Of a DNA stretch of 64,000 nt, positions 20,690-29,980 are shown one piece after another (the first letter of the stretch is position 1; each line of letters starts with the position of its first letter). Location: assembly GCF_900168015.1 (NCBI RefSeq), contig NZ_FUYR01000005.1, positions 113,986 through 177,985 of the forward strand, written 5' to 3'. A program made the position numbers and the translations under genes. Source of the stretch: Daejeonella lutea (lineage in GTDB: Bacteria > Bacteroidota > Bacteroidia > Sphingobacteriales > Sphingobacteriaceae). The notes below the pieces were generated by a model. The model saw only the letters and a program-made list of their open reading frames with translations, ran no database searches and was not told where the DNA came from.

Positions 20690-22149
20690 TAGCTCATCAG
20701 GGTTAAAATTTCAGTTAAAATCTGTTTGTCATCGAAAGGATGTTTAACACCGGCAGTTTCCTGGTATTTCTCATGGCCTTTCCCGGCAACGAGGATAATA
20801 TCTCCCGGTTTAGCCAGGTGGCACGCTGTTCTTATTGCCTCTTTTCTATCTATGATTGAGATTGCCTTTTTCTTATTTTGGGGCATGACTCCGGCTTCCA
20901 TATCGTGAATGATCTGTTCAGGAGATTCACTCCTTGGATTATCTGAGGTTAGGATCACCTTGTTACTCCAGTCGCAGGCCACCTGAGCCATCACCGGACG
21001 CTTGGTTTTATCCCGGTCTCCACCACATCCTATTACAGTAATCACCTGTTCGGTACCGGTCCGAATATCCTGAATGGTTTGAAGAACATTCTGAACCGCA
21101 TCAGGGGTATGGGCATAATCAACAATACCAATAATTCCCGTCGGAGAAACTAGATAATCAAATCTGCCTTCGGCACCGCTCAATCGGGAAAGTGATATTA
21201 ATACCCTCGCTCTATCTTGCTCAAGCAACATTGCTGTTGAGTACACTGCCAGTAAATTGTATGCATTGAAACTGCCTACCATTTTAAACCAAACTTCCTC
21301 ACCATCGATGTTGAGAAGCAGGCCACTAAAATGATTTTCGATGATCTTAGCTTTGAAATCTGCGATATTTTTTAACCCGTAAGTTTTTTTATGACCCCGG
21401 CTATTTTGCAGCATCACTATTCCATTTTTATCATCAATGTTTGTCAAGGCAAACGCACTGCTTTCCAAAGAATCAAAGAATGCCTTTTTTGCCTTTAGAT
21501 ATGCGTCAAAAGTTTGATGGAAATCCAGGTGATCATGGGTGAGGTTTGTAAAAATACCCCCGGTAAATTGCAAACCCGTGATCCGATGTTGAGCGACAGC
21601 ATGCGAGCTGACCTCCATAAAACAATAATCACATCCGCTATTGATCATGTCGTTGAGCAAGTTATTCAGCGAAATAGGATCGGGTGTAGTGTGTGTAGCG
21701 GGTACAATTACATCATTAATCTGGTTTTGAACAGTAGAAAGCAGTCCGCATTTGTATCCCAGATCACGAAATAATTGAAAAAGCAAGGTCGCAACTGTTG
21801 TTTTTCCATTAGTGCCGGTCACCCCTACCAGTTTAAGCTTGGAAGATGGATGATCAAAGAAGTTTGCTGAGATTATTCCAAGTGATTTTGCAGAATCTTC
21901 TACAAGAAAATAACTCACTCCTTCCTGTAGAGCATCTGGAAATTTCTCACAGATAATTGCCTTCGCACCTTGAGTTATCGCCGTATCTATAAACTGATGA
22001 CCATCAGATAAAGTCCCCCGGACAGCAACAAATAATGATCCTAGTTCAGCTTTCCTCGAATCGAAACATATCGAAGTAACCTCCAGACTCGTTGAGCCGG
22101 ATACTTGTTTCAGCGAAACACCATATAATATGTCCTTTAGTACCTTCAT
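20689..22149 (-). CDS. murE: UDP-MurNAc-tripeptide (diaminopimelate-adding) synthetase
   Basis: It adds the third residue, probably meso-diaminopimelate, to the stem peptide. The P-loop is [38 protein letters not shown] and [10 protein letters not shown] are family motifs; [13 protein letters not shown] contains the DNPR motif associated with meso-DAP specificity. At 486 residues it is standard. It overlaps ftsI and mraY by one base each (TGATG and TAATG). Confidence 0.96.
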   Translation of the reverse strand: MKVLKDILYGVSLKQVSGSTSLEVTSICFDSRKAELGSLFVAVRGTLSDGHQFIDTAITQGAKAIICEKFPDALQEGVSYFLVEDSAKSLGIISANFFDHPSSKLKLVGVTGTNGKTTVATLLFQLFRDLGYKCGLLSTVQNQINDVIVPATHTTPDPISLNNLLNDMINSGCDYCFMEVSSHAVAQHRITGLQFTGGIFTNLTHDHLDFHQTFDAYLKAKKAFFDSLESSAFALTNIDDKNGIVMLQNSRGHKKTYGLKNIADFKAKIIENHFSGLLLNIDGEEVWFKMVGSFNAYNLLAVYSTAMLLEQDRARVLISLSRLSGAEGRFDYLVSPTGIIGIVDYAHTPDAVQNVLQTIQDIRTGTEQVITVIGCGGDRDKTKRPVMAQVACDWSNKVILTSDNPRSESPEQIIHDMEAGVMPQNKKKAISIIDRKEAIRTACHLAKPGDIILVAGKGHEKYQETAGVKHPFDDKQILTEILTLMS

Positions 22150-24248
22150 CAGTTAAGCTCTAATACTATTGGATAACCCTTTCCCACTCTGGTACCTGCA
22201 GCAATAGATTGCTTCATGACCTTTCCGCTACCTCTCACAATTGGCCTTAACCCCGAATTGCCTAATACATACAATGCATCTTTCAGGCCCATGCCACTTA
22301 CGTCGGGAACTGATCCTTCAACAATCCTTATTTCCGCATTGACGACTCCTTTGTTTGTATCTACGGTAACATTCTCTGAATTAGCAGCGAACAAAGTTTT
22401 AACTCCAAATGCCTTGTATATTCTTTGAGTAGCTTTTTTCTCTCCTGCCTTCGCTGATGGCATTTTTACGTTGCCCGCCAACTTTTGATCTTTCATGGAA
22501 TCATACATATTGATGTCGGCAGCATATACCCTGTCAGCTATTTCACGGAATACGGGGCCACTTACCTGAGCTCCATAATAACCGTTCTTCGGATCGTTAA
22601 TCACTACAATCAATGAGTACTTCGGATTTTCAGCCGGGAAATAACCACAAAAGGATGCCTGATATTGTCTTTTTGCTTTATATCCTTTATTGCCATCCGC
22701 AACCTGAGCTGTCCCAGACTTACCTGCAACTGTGTAGAACGGGCTCTTGATAACAGTCTTACCTGTTCCATTTGTTATAACGCCCTCAAGCATGGCTCTG
22801 ATCTTACTAAGAGTTTCATCGGAACAAATTTTTTCGTTAATAACGCGTGCTTTAAACTGCTCTACGGTATTACCAAGGCGCTTGATTTCTTTAACAAAAA
22901 TGGGTGCTATATACTTCCCGTCATTTGCAATTGCATTGTAGAAGGACAGCATTTTTAAAGGTGTAAGCTGCATCTCGTAACCATAAGCCATTTGTGGCAA
23001 GGTCATATTCTTATTCCAGCTCCTGTTATTTGGATTCTTAACTACAGGCTTAGCCTCGCCTGGAATCTGCAATTGCAGCTTTTCCTGAAGATTCCACCTG
23101 TATAAATGATCTGTAAACTTAGATTGATTTGACTTATAGGCTGAGTTTACCAGTTGGGCAATAGCAGCATTTGATGACTCTTCGAATGCTCTTTTTACGG
23201 TCACTGTTCCTATACTGCCGTGCGAATCAGTTATAACTTTGCCGGGGATTGGATATGTGCCAGTTCCAACCATCGTATTTGTATCTACCTTTTTATCCTC
23301 AAGCAGCGCCATATACGAAGCTACCTTGAAAGTCGATCCCGGGTCCTGGTTCCCAGCAATGGCGTAATTAAATTTTTCTTTGTAAACACCTTCACTTTCC
23401 TTACTGAAATTTGCTATGGCCCGGATTTCGCCAGTTGCAACCTCCATTAAAACGACTGTACCGTGATCTGCATTACTCAGGATCAACTGTTTTTTCAAGG
23501 CCCTTTGAGCTACATCCTGCATATTGACATCAATAGTTGATATGATGTCAGCTCCCTCTTTTGGTGCTATTTCTATATCCTGATTTACAGGCATCCAAAT
23601 CCCTCCAGCGATTCGCTGCACCAATCTCTTTCCACTCTCCCCGTCAATATAGGATCCGTAAGCTCCCTCAAGCCCGACAGGTTGGACGTTATTGTTTTTA
23701 TATCCTATAGTACGTGCTGCCAAACTTTGGAATGGCATGATTCTCTTATTTTGCTGCACGGCGATCAATCCTCCTTTGTACCTGCCCATGTTGAAAACAG
23801 GAAATTTCCTGATCGCTTTCAACTCCTGGTGAGTCACATTACGTTTGAGAAGCAAATAACGCGCCCTGTCTGCCCTCGCGTTCCTTAACATTCGTGAATA
23901 CTGCTTGGTTGATTTATCGCCAAAAAAAGTAGACAACTTGGCCGCCAGCGAATCGATTTTCTCGTAAAACACTTCGTCCTTTTCGATACCTCCGGCCATT
24001 AAATCCATCCGAACCTCATATTCAGGAACTGAAGTTGCCAGCAAACTTTTCCCATCTGCCGCATAAATATTTCCTCGCGCAGCTTCAACATTTGCAAACC
24101 GCGTAGAAAGGCTGTCAGCCATTGATCTCCACTTAGCTCCTTCGACAATCTGAACGTGAAAAAGCTTAAACAAAACCGCGAACGCAAAAAGCACTATAAG
24201 CCCAAAAGCTATGTACACGCGTAATATTATGTCGGTTCTGATATTCAC
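22149..24248 (-). CDS. ftsI: Penicillin-binding protein 3 / FtsI transpeptidase with PASTA domain
   Basis: A division-specific class B PBP of 699 residues. It has one N-terminal membrane helix (~9-31), a dimerisation domain (RFANVEAARGNIYAADG), and the transpeptidase domain. That domain has the active-site SxxK (PGSTFKVASYMAL), SxN (ESSNAAIAQL) and KSGTAQVA. A single C-terminal PASTA module (VPDVSGMGLKDALYVLGNSG) ends the protein; E. coli FtsI lacks one, while many Bacteroidota have it. It lies 33 bases downstream of the FtsL-like gene, its expected partner. Confidence 0.95.
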   Translation of the reverse strand: MNIRTDIILRVYIAFGLIVLFAFAVLFKLFHVQIVEGAKWRSMADSLSTRFANVEAARGNIYAADGKSLLATSVPEYEVRMDLMAGGIEKDEVFYEKIDSLAAKLSTFFGDKSTKQYSRMLRNARADRARYLLLKRNVTHQELKAIRKFPVFNMGRYKGGLIAVQQNKRIMPFQSLAARTIGYKNNNVQPVGLEGAYGSYIDGESGKRLVQRIAGGIWMPVNQDIEIAPKEGADIISTIDVNMQDVAQRALKKQLILSNADHGTVVLMEVATGEIRAIANFSKESEGVYKEKFNYAIAGNQDPGSTFKVASYMALLEDKKVDTNTMVGTGTYPIPGKVITDSHGSIGTVTVKRAFEESSNAAIAQLVNSAYKSNQSKFTDHLYRWNLQEKLQLQIPGEAKPVVKNPNNRSWNKNMTLPQMAYGYEMQLTPLKMLSFYNAIANDGKYIAPIFVKEIKRLGNTVEQFKARVINEKICSDETLSKIRAMLEGVITNGTGKTVIKSPFYTVAGKSGTAQVADGNKGYKAKRQYQASFCGYFPAENPKYSLIVVINDPKNGYYGAQVSGPVFREIADRVYAADINMYDSMKDQKLAGNVKMPSAKAGEKKATQRIYKAFGVKTLFAANSENVTVDTNKGVVNAEIRIVEGSVPDVSGMGLKDALYVLGNSGLRPIVRGSGKVMKQSIAAGTRVGKGYPIVLELN

Positions 24249-24281
24249 CTTGTCTTTGTTGAAAAAATGCCTTTATCTTTA

Positions 24282-24692
24282 TTATTCAAATTCGCCCTCT
24301 GCTATCACAATCTTCTTTGGAGGTTCAACCGGCTCTTGCAAGCCCAATGTATCCACTTCCTTCGCTACTTCAGTCTGGGTGCTTTTCATCATAAGATCTG
24401 CTTTCAAGGTCTTATAATCCCAGCTTAACTCTTTGACTTCCTTACCAAGCCTATCAATATCACGAATGTTATTTTCAGCAAAATGACGATTGCCTATGTA
24501 GATCATCCCGAGAAAAGCTATGAATATGATAAATGGTAACATATCCGTCGCTGCCTCCTTTGATATCACTCCCTCGGTAAACATCATTGTAAAGAAGTTG
24601 CGGGGAAGCTCAGCTTTCTCCTTCGGTTCAGGCTGCACTTCCCTTTCAACTTCACCCTCCTCAGTAGTTTCGTTTTTAAATTGGTTACTCAT
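24282..24692 (-). CDS. FtsL-like division membrane protein
   Basis: A 136-residue protein between rsmH and ftsI, the position of ftsL. It has a charged, Glu-rich cytoplasmic N-terminus (~1-45), one membrane helix (~50-68, MLPFIIFIAFLGMIYIGN), and a periplasmic coiled-coil-like segment (NNIRDIDRLGKEVKELSWDYKTLKADLM). This topology matches FtsL, which has little sequence conservation. The call is by position and topology. It lies 19 bases after rsmH. Confidence 0.75.
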   Translation of the reverse strand: MSNQFKNETTEEGEVEREVQPEPKEKAELPRNFFTMMFTEGVISKEAATDMLPFIIFIAFLGMIYIGNRHFAENNIRDIDRLGKEVKELSWDYKTLKADLMMKSTQTEVAKEVDTLGLQEPVEPPKKIVIAEGEFE

Positions 24693-24711
24693 ATTTCACA
24701 AGTCTCCTAAC

Positions 24712-25614
24712 TTAATTCTTCACAGCTATCCTTAGTTTCGCACTTCTGGCGCGATTATTTTCCTTAACCTCTCGTTCCGAAGCGACTATAGCCTTCCTTG
24801 TTAAGCTTTCAAGAGGTTTAATTGCATTTCCAAAAAAGTCCTTATCAACTTCACCGTGAAATTTTCCCTTTGCAATAAAATTTTTAACCAGCCTATCTTC
24901 AAGGGAGTGGTACGACATCACCACCAGCCGACCTTCACTTCTTAAAACATCAACCGACTGTTCAAGAAATTCTTTTAAGGCTTCGAGCTCTTGATTTACC
25001 TCAATTCTCAGCGCCTGAAAAACCTGCGCGAGATACTTATTCTCTTTGCCTTTAGGAATTAATCCCCCAATCGCATTTTTCAGATCGGCGACAGTGTGTA
25101 TTGCCTTGTTTAATCGAACAGTAACGATCGTACGGGCCAATGACCTGGCATTCTTTATTTCCCCGTAAATACCAAAAATTCGATGCAACTGTTCTTCTGA
25201 GTAAGTGTTTACCACTTCTTTAGCTGTAAGCGCGCCAGCTTGATCCATTCTCATATCCAGATCAGCATCAAAGCGAATGGAGAACCCCCGTTCTGGCTGA
25301 TCAAATTGGTGCGATGAAACACCTAGATCAGCCAGAATGCCGTCTGCAGAAATGGCGCCCTGCAAACGGCAATTGTTTTTCAAATAGCGGAAGTTCTGAT
25401 CAATAAAGGTTAATCGATCATCTTTGGGTAAATTCTTCTGTGCGTCAGCATCCTGATCGAAGGCAAGCAGCCTTCCTTCTGGCCCGAGGCGTTTTAGTAT
25501 TTCGCGGGAATGCCCGCCGCCGCCAAAAGTTACGTCGACGTATATCCCATCAGGTTTTATATTTAAAGCTTCAATGCATTCTTGGAGCATAACCGGTTGG
25601 TGATATTCAGTCAT
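24712..25614 (-). CDS. rsmH: 16S rRNA (cytosine-1402-N4)-methyltransferase
   Basis: An S-adenosylmethionine-dependent methyltransferase modifying 16S rRNA C1402. The start YHQPVMLQECIEAL, the SAM loop DVTFGGGGHSREIL, GILADLGVSSHQFDQPERGFSIR, and LVVMSYHSLEDRLVKNF are all family hallmarks. The frame is open to 25719, but the ATG at 25614 (MTEYHQPVM, 300 residues) is the conserved start. It overlaps the mraZ stop by 8 bases, which suggests coupled translation. Confidence 0.95.
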   Translation of the reverse strand: MTEYHQPVMLQECIEALNIKPDGIYVDVTFGGGGHSREILKRLGPEGRLLAFDQDADAQKNLPKDDRLTFIDQNFRYLKNNCRLQGAISADGILADLGVSSHQFDQPERGFSIRFDADLDMRMDQAGALTAKEVVNTYSEEQLHRIFGIYGEIKNARSLARTIVTVRLNKAIHTVADLKNAIGGLIPKGKENKYLAQVFQALRIEVNQELEALKEFLEQSVDVLRSEGRLVVMSYHSLEDRLVKNFIAKGKFHGEVDKDFFGNAIKPLESLTRKAIVASEREVKENNRARSAKLRIAVKN

Positions 25615-26071
25615 CAAGCCCCCTTCCGGAATTGCCCATAACCTCCTCAGCAAGATTTGCGAAATTCTCAGGTTCGTTATCCATTTGAGCGTCATAAGCC
25701 TCTTTAGCCCATACTTCAATTTTATTCAACTGGCACGACAAAACAACCTCCGTTGTGATACCAGCATATTCCATCAGTCCTTTAGGAAAAAGTATTCGAT
25801 TGGCCGAATCAAGTGATAATTCCGTTGCCCCACGAGTGAAATAACGAACGAAATCACGTCTCTTTTTCTCGTACAAATTCAATTTACTGAGCTCTCCGGT
25901 AATCTTATCCCATTCTTTTTTGGTATAAATTACCAGATGCTTTTCAAAGCCCCTATTGATCACAAGCCCCTCACGCTCAGCTTCAGGAAGCTGCTTCTTC
26001 AGGCTGGATGGTATCATCATCCTGCCCTTAGCATCAAGTTTACAATCAAATTCTCCTAAAAAATGGGACAT
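25607..26071 (-). CDS. mraZ: Transcriptional regulator MraZ
   Basis: First gene of the dcw cluster. MraZ is an AbrB-like DNA-binding protein that represses its own operon by binding direct repeats spaced 10 bp. The 154-residue protein has two copies of the MraZ module: GEFDCKLDAKGRMMIPSSLKKQL (~residues 6-28) and FTRGATELSLDSANRILFPKGLMEYA (~78-103). The DxKGR motif is present as DAKGR in the first and DSANR in the second. Matching repeats lie upstream at 26117-26157. Confidence 0.95.
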   Translation of the reverse strand: MSHFLGEFDCKLDAKGRMMIPSSLKKQLPEAEREGLVINRGFEKHLVIYTKKEWDKITGELSKLNLYEKKRRDFVRYFTRGATELSLDSANRILFPKGLMEYAGITTEVVLSCQLNKIEVWAKEAYDAQMDNEPENFANLAEEVMGNSGRGLDD

Positions 26072-26116
26072 TACAGCACTTCACTCATTAATTCAAGAGT
26101 AAAAGTAAATAACTTA

Positions 26117-26157
26117 CCACTTTTTACCACTATCTCCCACAAAAAAAGTTTTCCACA
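26117..26157 (-). promoter_or_regulatory. MraZ-type 10-bp-phased GTGG repeats upstream of mraZ
   Basis: On the minus strand GTGG recurs at 26137-26140, 26127-26130 and 26117-26120, exactly one helical turn apart (units GTGGGAGATA, GTGGTAAAAA, GTGGTAAG). A fourth GTGG at 26153-26156 is out of phase and lies inside a DnaA-like TTTTCCACA (26149-26157). MraZ in other bacteria binds TGGGN-type repeats with the same 10-bp period, so this is its likely operator, 46 bases before the mraZ start. Confidence 0.6.
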
Positions 26158-26402
26158 GTTTTTAAGCGAAATTTTGAGATAATTATAAGCCGTTGGCAGC
26201 ATCTTCATAAGGATGTTTTTTACGATTACCGTCCTGAGCCTTAATTGATTTAAGTGCCCTGCTTGTGACGATGAGGGCATTTATCAACGTTGAAATCAAC
26301 TATCATAATGAATAAGCTTTTTTCGTTAAAACTCAATTATTCTCAATGTCGTATATTGCCCTGGTGAGAAACCACCATATCGTGTAATTATCAAGAAACG
26401 TT

Positions 26403-27596
26403 ATGACTACGCAATTTCCGACTCCAGCAAACGAACTGGACCGAATTCTAACCCTTTCCGATTTTAATGTTGACTACTCGAACTTTGATGATCAGTTCAA
26501 AGATTTGGCAAAACTTGCTGCAAGCGTTGCTGGTACAGAAATTTCATTAGTCGGATTAATCGATTCCTACACGCAATGGATTATTTCGGGACATGGAATG
26601 GAAATACAGCAGACTCCCCGCGAGGAAACAGTTTGCCAGTATACTATCATGGAGGAGGATCATCTAGAAATAGAGAATCTTTCAATGGACTCAAGGTTCC
26701 AGGAAAAGCCGTTTGTAACGAAAGATCCTAACCTCCGCTATTATTATGGCATTCCGCTGAAATCAGAGGGTCACAATATCGGTACCCTGTGTCTGCTTGA
26801 CAGAAGTGCAAAAAAACTGGCTCCTGAAAAAACAGAGCTATTGAAAATAATTGCTGAAGAGATCGTAAATCGACTCAAGACCTACAAGACAATAGAATTA
26901 CTCAGGCACAAAGTTACCGAAGTAACCGATACAAAAAACAAGGTCGTTCATGATATTCGCGGGCCGCTTGGAGGAATAATCGGCTTGGCTCAGATCATCA
27001 GTGAACAGGGGAAAGACAATAATATGGATGAAGTTCTAGAATTTATAAACTTAATTCATAAAAGCGGGAATTCAATCTTGGAGCTTGCTGATGAGATTCT
27101 AAGTGCTGAAAAGAAAACTACAGTAAAGGTGAAGGGCGACGAATTAAACCTAAGGGTCTTCAGAGAGAAACTAGAAAAACTATACGTCCCACAAGCAAAA
27201 ATAAAAGGTATAAAGTTCACTGTTTCAATTAGCCCTGAAACCGAAACAGTTCCATTTCCAAAAAATAAATTGCTGCAGATAACCGGGAACCTTATCTCAA
27301 ATGCCATTAAATTCACACCTCAGGGAGGGAATGTCCAAGTAAATCTCGTTTTGACTGCACGGGAGAACCCCAATGTTCTAAGAATTTCTGTAACAGATTC
27401 CGGCAGCGGACTCACTCAAAGTCAAATTGATAACATCATAGAAGGCACTTCAACTTCAACGGAAGGTACAGATGGCGAGGCAGGGTATGGATTTGGACTC
27501 GCTTTAGTCAAACATTTGATAGATGGCCTAAGAGGGTCCTTCAACATCACTTCAGACCAAGCGGGGGCAACCTTTGAAGTGATTTTACCACAATAG
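26403..27596 (+). CDS. GAF-domain sensor histidine kinase
   Basis: A cytoplasmic kinase of 397 residues with no membrane helix. An N-terminal GAF domain (~25-165; EETVCQYTI, YYGIPLKSEGHNIGTLCLLD) would bind a small ligand. A dimerisation helix follows with His183 (VVHDIRGPLGGIIG) as the phosphoacceptor. The HATPase domain has the N box NLISNAIKFTP, DSGSGL and GYGFGLALVKHLI. No receiver gene is adjacent, and it is divergent from mraZ. The 122-base gap upstream shows no clear -7 box. Signal and partner are unknown. Confidence 0.88.
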   Translation: MTTQFPTPANELDRILTLSDFNVDYSNFDDQFKDLAKLAASVAGTEISLVGLIDSYTQWIISGHGMEIQQTPREETVCQYTIMEEDHLEIENLSMDSRFQEKPFVTKDPNLRYYYGIPLKSEGHNIGTLCLLDRSAKKLAPEKTELLKIIAEEIVNRLKTYKTIELLRHKVTEVTDTKNKVVHDIRGPLGGIIGLAQIISEQGKDNNMDEVLEFINLIHKSGNSILELADEILSAEKKTTVKVKGDELNLRVFREKLEKLYVPQAKIKGIKFTVSISPETETVPFPKNKLLQITGNLISNAIKFTPQGGNVQVNLVLTARENPNVLRISVTDSGSGLTQSQIDNIIEGTSTSTEGTDGEAGYGFGLALVKHLIDGLRGSFNITSDQAGATFEVILPQ

Positions 27597-27600
27597 GAAC

Positions 27601-27900
27601 TTATTTCTGCTGTTTTATTAAATTTTCCAAGGCCTGTAGATGCCTTTTAAATGCATGCTTACCTTGCTCAGTTGCTGAATATTGTGTATTCGGTTTTCTC
27701 CCGATAAATGATTTAACAACACTAATGTACTCCTCTTTTTCCAGGGCCTTCAGGTGTGAAGCAAGGTTTCCGTCAGTGACCTGCAGCAAATCTTTCAATG
27801 AATTAAAGTCATAGCTGGTATTCACTGAGAGTACACTCATGATCTGGAGCCTTATCCTATTTTCAAAGGCCTTATCAAATTGTTCCAGAGAGATCTTCAC
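27601..27900 (-). CDS. Winged-helix transcriptional regulator
   Basis: A 99-residue winged-helix protein: NRIRLQIMSVLSVN, DFNSLKDLLQVTDGNLASHLKALEKEEYISVVKSF, then a beta wing (RKPNTQYSATEQG). It resembles the stand-alone HTH_34/ArsR-like regulators that are often co-transcribed with a small membrane protein. It lacks cysteine metal ligands. Its start overlaps the membrane-protein stop by 4 bases (ATGA), so the two work as a unit. It may sense state through that partner or repress the pair. Confidence 0.8.
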   Translation of the reverse strand: MKISLEQFDKAFENRIRLQIMSVLSVNTSYDFNSLKDLLQVTDGNLASHLKALEKEEYISVVKSFIGRKPNTQYSATEQGKHAFKRHLQALENLIKQQK

Positions 27901-28514
27901 CTATCGTATTTAAAATGCATAATACTGCCGTAAATAATGTGCAGGAAGCCAAATCCAATCGTCCATAAAATGAGGCCATGGCCAGGAATTATCAGCGCAA
28001 GCAAACCTAGCAAAATCTCACAAATGCCTAGCCATTTTACGTCTATATATGTATAATGACTGCCGGCAAATAAGGCAAGACCGTAAAAAATAAGACATCC
28101 GGGAGCTACAAGTATATATTCTGATTTGAAAAGCATAATCAGAACAAAAAGGCCCCCGGTTATTAGTGGCACTCCGCTGGCAGCCAGCAGACGCCTGCTC
28201 ACGGGATTCCACACATTCTCATTCACACTTTTAGCCTTACGGATAGTTAACCAGCAAGCCGTGACAACGGAAAAGAACAATACCGCAAGGGCAATCATGA
28301 ACAATTGCCAAAAGATCAAAGGCTTTTCGAAAGGCCCTGCACCGGAATCAGTCCCCAGTGCGCTATGAATAAGAAAATATCCCAATCCTGATCCAGCGAG
28401 TGCATAAATACCGGCTAAAATGCCTGACAAGCCGCTCAGTGAAATAAACTTTGACGACCGCTCCATCAGATTTCTAATTGAGCTTAGTTCAGCGTAAACA
28501 TCTTTTTCTTTCAT
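27897..28514 (-). CDS. Six-helix membrane protein paired with the HTH regulator
   Basis: An integral membrane protein of about 205 residues with roughly six hydrophobic helices (LSGLSGILAGIYALAGSGLGYF, IFWQLFMIALAVLFFSVVTACWL, VPLITGGLFVLIML, LVAPGCLIFYGLALFAG, WLGICEILLGLLALIIP, ILWTIGFGFLHIIYG). I do not recognise a named family. The frame extends to 28532, but the ATG at 28514 is chosen because an exact promoter (28516-28543) lies between the two candidates. The transcription start would then fall at or next to this ATG, so the message may be leaderless. Confidence 0.75.
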   Translation of the reverse strand: MKEKDVYAELSSIRNLMERSSKFISLSGLSGILAGIYALAGSGLGYFLIHSALGTDSGAGPFEKPLIFWQLFMIALAVLFFSVVTACWLTIRKAKSVNENVWNPVSRRLLAASGVPLITGGLFVLIMLFKSEYILVAPGCLIFYGLALFAGSHYTYIDVKWLGICEILLGLLALIIPGHGLILWTIGFGFLHIIYGSIMHFKYDR

Positions 28515-28515
28515 A

Positions 28516-28543
28516 CAAAAGTACTTTGTCACTAAAAGTACAA
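28516..28543 (-). promoter_or_regulatory. Promoter of the membrane protein/HTH pair
   Basis: Minus-strand TTG (28541-28543), 17 bases, then TACTTTTG (28516-28523): an exact Bacteroidota -33/-7 pair. The -7 box ends only 1 base before the ATG at 28514, implying little or no 5' leader. Confidence 0.65.
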
Positions 28544-28715
28544 GAATATTAGTTGTATCAGAAAATAAATTACTGAAATTAGCCGGACGGACGAGTTAAA
28601 TCAGCAATTTCTTGTGAGTTCGTCTCCGATTTTTCGAATTAATTTATGTCCTTTTACGATCTAACAAAAGAACAGCGGATAGATACTGTGGCTAGGAGTG
28701 AGATTGTGGCATCCC

Positions 28716-28735
28716 AAAACACTTACGGGTGTTTT
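28716..28735 (-). terminator. Possible terminator of the gap-GNAT-pgk operon
   Basis: AAAACAC (28716-28722), a 6-base loop, and GTGTTTT (28729-28735) form a perfect 7-bp hairpin 11 bases after the pgk stop. There is no separate T run beyond the arm, so efficiency is uncertain. The rest of the 28533-28745 gap holds only a possible gene-start relic. Confidence 0.45.
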
Positions 28736-28745
28736 ACCCCTAGGT

Positions 28746-29942
28746 TTAACTCTCAGAATTTATGGCCTTGACTCCTGGAAGTTCTTTTCCTTCCATGTAT
28801 TCAAGCAATGCACCACCGCCGGTAGAAACATAACTCACATCATCATTGAAACCGAATTTAGCTACTGCTGCAGCTGAATCACCGCCACCTATGAGAGAGA
28901 ATGCCCCATTCTTTGTCGCGTCCACCACTGCTTCAGCAACTGCTTTAGTACCTTCCTGAAATTTCTCCATTTCAAAAACACCCATGGGCCCGTTCCAAAG
29001 AATTGTTTTTGATTCCTTAATCACTTTCACGAATGATTTTATGGATTCAGGACCAATATCCAGACCCATCCAGCCATCCTTAATATTATCATTTTTGGAT
29101 TTCCCTGTTTTCGCGTCTTCAGAAAATGCATCCGCGATGATCGAATCTACAGGCAATAAAAGGTTTACTTTCTTCTTCTTAGCTTTCGCTATTAGTTCGA
29201 CTGCAAGATCAAGTTTATCATCTTCGACAAGCGATTTGCCGATCTTTCCACCCTGCGCTTTCGCAAACGTATAAGCCATACCACCACCAATAATTAAATT
29301 ATCGACTTTCTTAAGCAGCTGATCTATCAACTCGATTTTATCAGAAACTTTAGCCCCTCCCATTATTGCTGTAAACGGCTTCTCGGCATGATTGAGGATT
29401 TTTTCTGCATTTGCAAGCTCACCCGCCATCAGGTAACCGAAATATTTAGCCTCCGGGAAGAATTTTGCAATAATGGCTGTAGAAGCATGTGCCCGGTGAG
29501 CCGTTCCGAAGGCATCATTCACATACACATCACCAAGTAATGCAAGTTTTTTTGCAAACGATTCATCACCTTTCTCCTCTTCTTTGTAGAATCTTAAATT
29601 TTCGAGAAGCAAAACCTCCCCTGCTTTTAAATTTTCCGAAAAACTTTTGGCTTCTTTACCGATACAATCTTCTGCAAACTTCACCTCTCTATTGAGTAGC
29701 AGTGATAGATGCTTTATCACGTGACTTAATGAATATTTCTTTACAGGACCATCTTTCGGCCTGCCCAGGTGCGACATTAAAATCACTGATCCACCATCCT
29801 TAAGTATCTTCTCAATCGTAGGGATTGCACCCATTATTCTATTGTCATCAGTTATATTAAAGTGCTCGTCCAGAGGAACATTAAAATCAACTCGTACTAG
29901 TGCTTTCTTACCTGAAAAATTAATGTAATCGATTGTCTTCAT
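28746..29942 (-). CDS. pgk: Phosphoglycerate kinase
   Basis: Glycolytic enzyme that transfers the phosphate of 1,3-bisphosphoglycerate to ADP. The 398 residues include [13 protein letters not shown] (start of the substrate site), [61 protein letters not shown] and [13 protein letters not shown], which together are the complete set of family motifs. It is the third gene of a gap-GNAT-pgk operon, 38 bases after the acetyltransferase. Confidence 0.97.
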   Translation of the reverse strand: MKTIDYINFSGKKALVRVDFNVPLDEHFNITDDNRIMGAIPTIEKILKDGGSVILMSHLGRPKDGPVKKYSLSHVIKHLSLLLNREVKFAEDCIGKEAKSFSENLKAGEVLLLENLRFYKEEEKGDESFAKKLALLGDVYVNDAFGTAHRAHASTAIIAKFFPEAKYFGYLMAGELANAEKILNHAEKPFTAIMGGAKVSDKIELIDQLLKKVDNLIIGGGMAYTFAKAQGGKIGKSLVEDDKLDLAVELIAKAKKKKVNLLLPVDSIIADAFSEDAKTGKSKNDNIKDGWMGLDIGPESIKSFVKVIKESKTILWNGPMGVFEMEKFQEGTKAVAEAVVDATKNGAFSLIGGGDSAAAVAKFGFNDDVSYVSTGGGALLEYMEGKELPGVKAINSES

Positions 29943-29980
29943 ATTTTATTTTCTAATACCCGATGGGTTATTTTTTAGCT

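Noticed and set aside
26071..26280. 69-codon minus-strand frame upstream of mraZ
   Set aside because: It covers the phased GTGG repeats and promoter region of mraZ and has no protein-like character.
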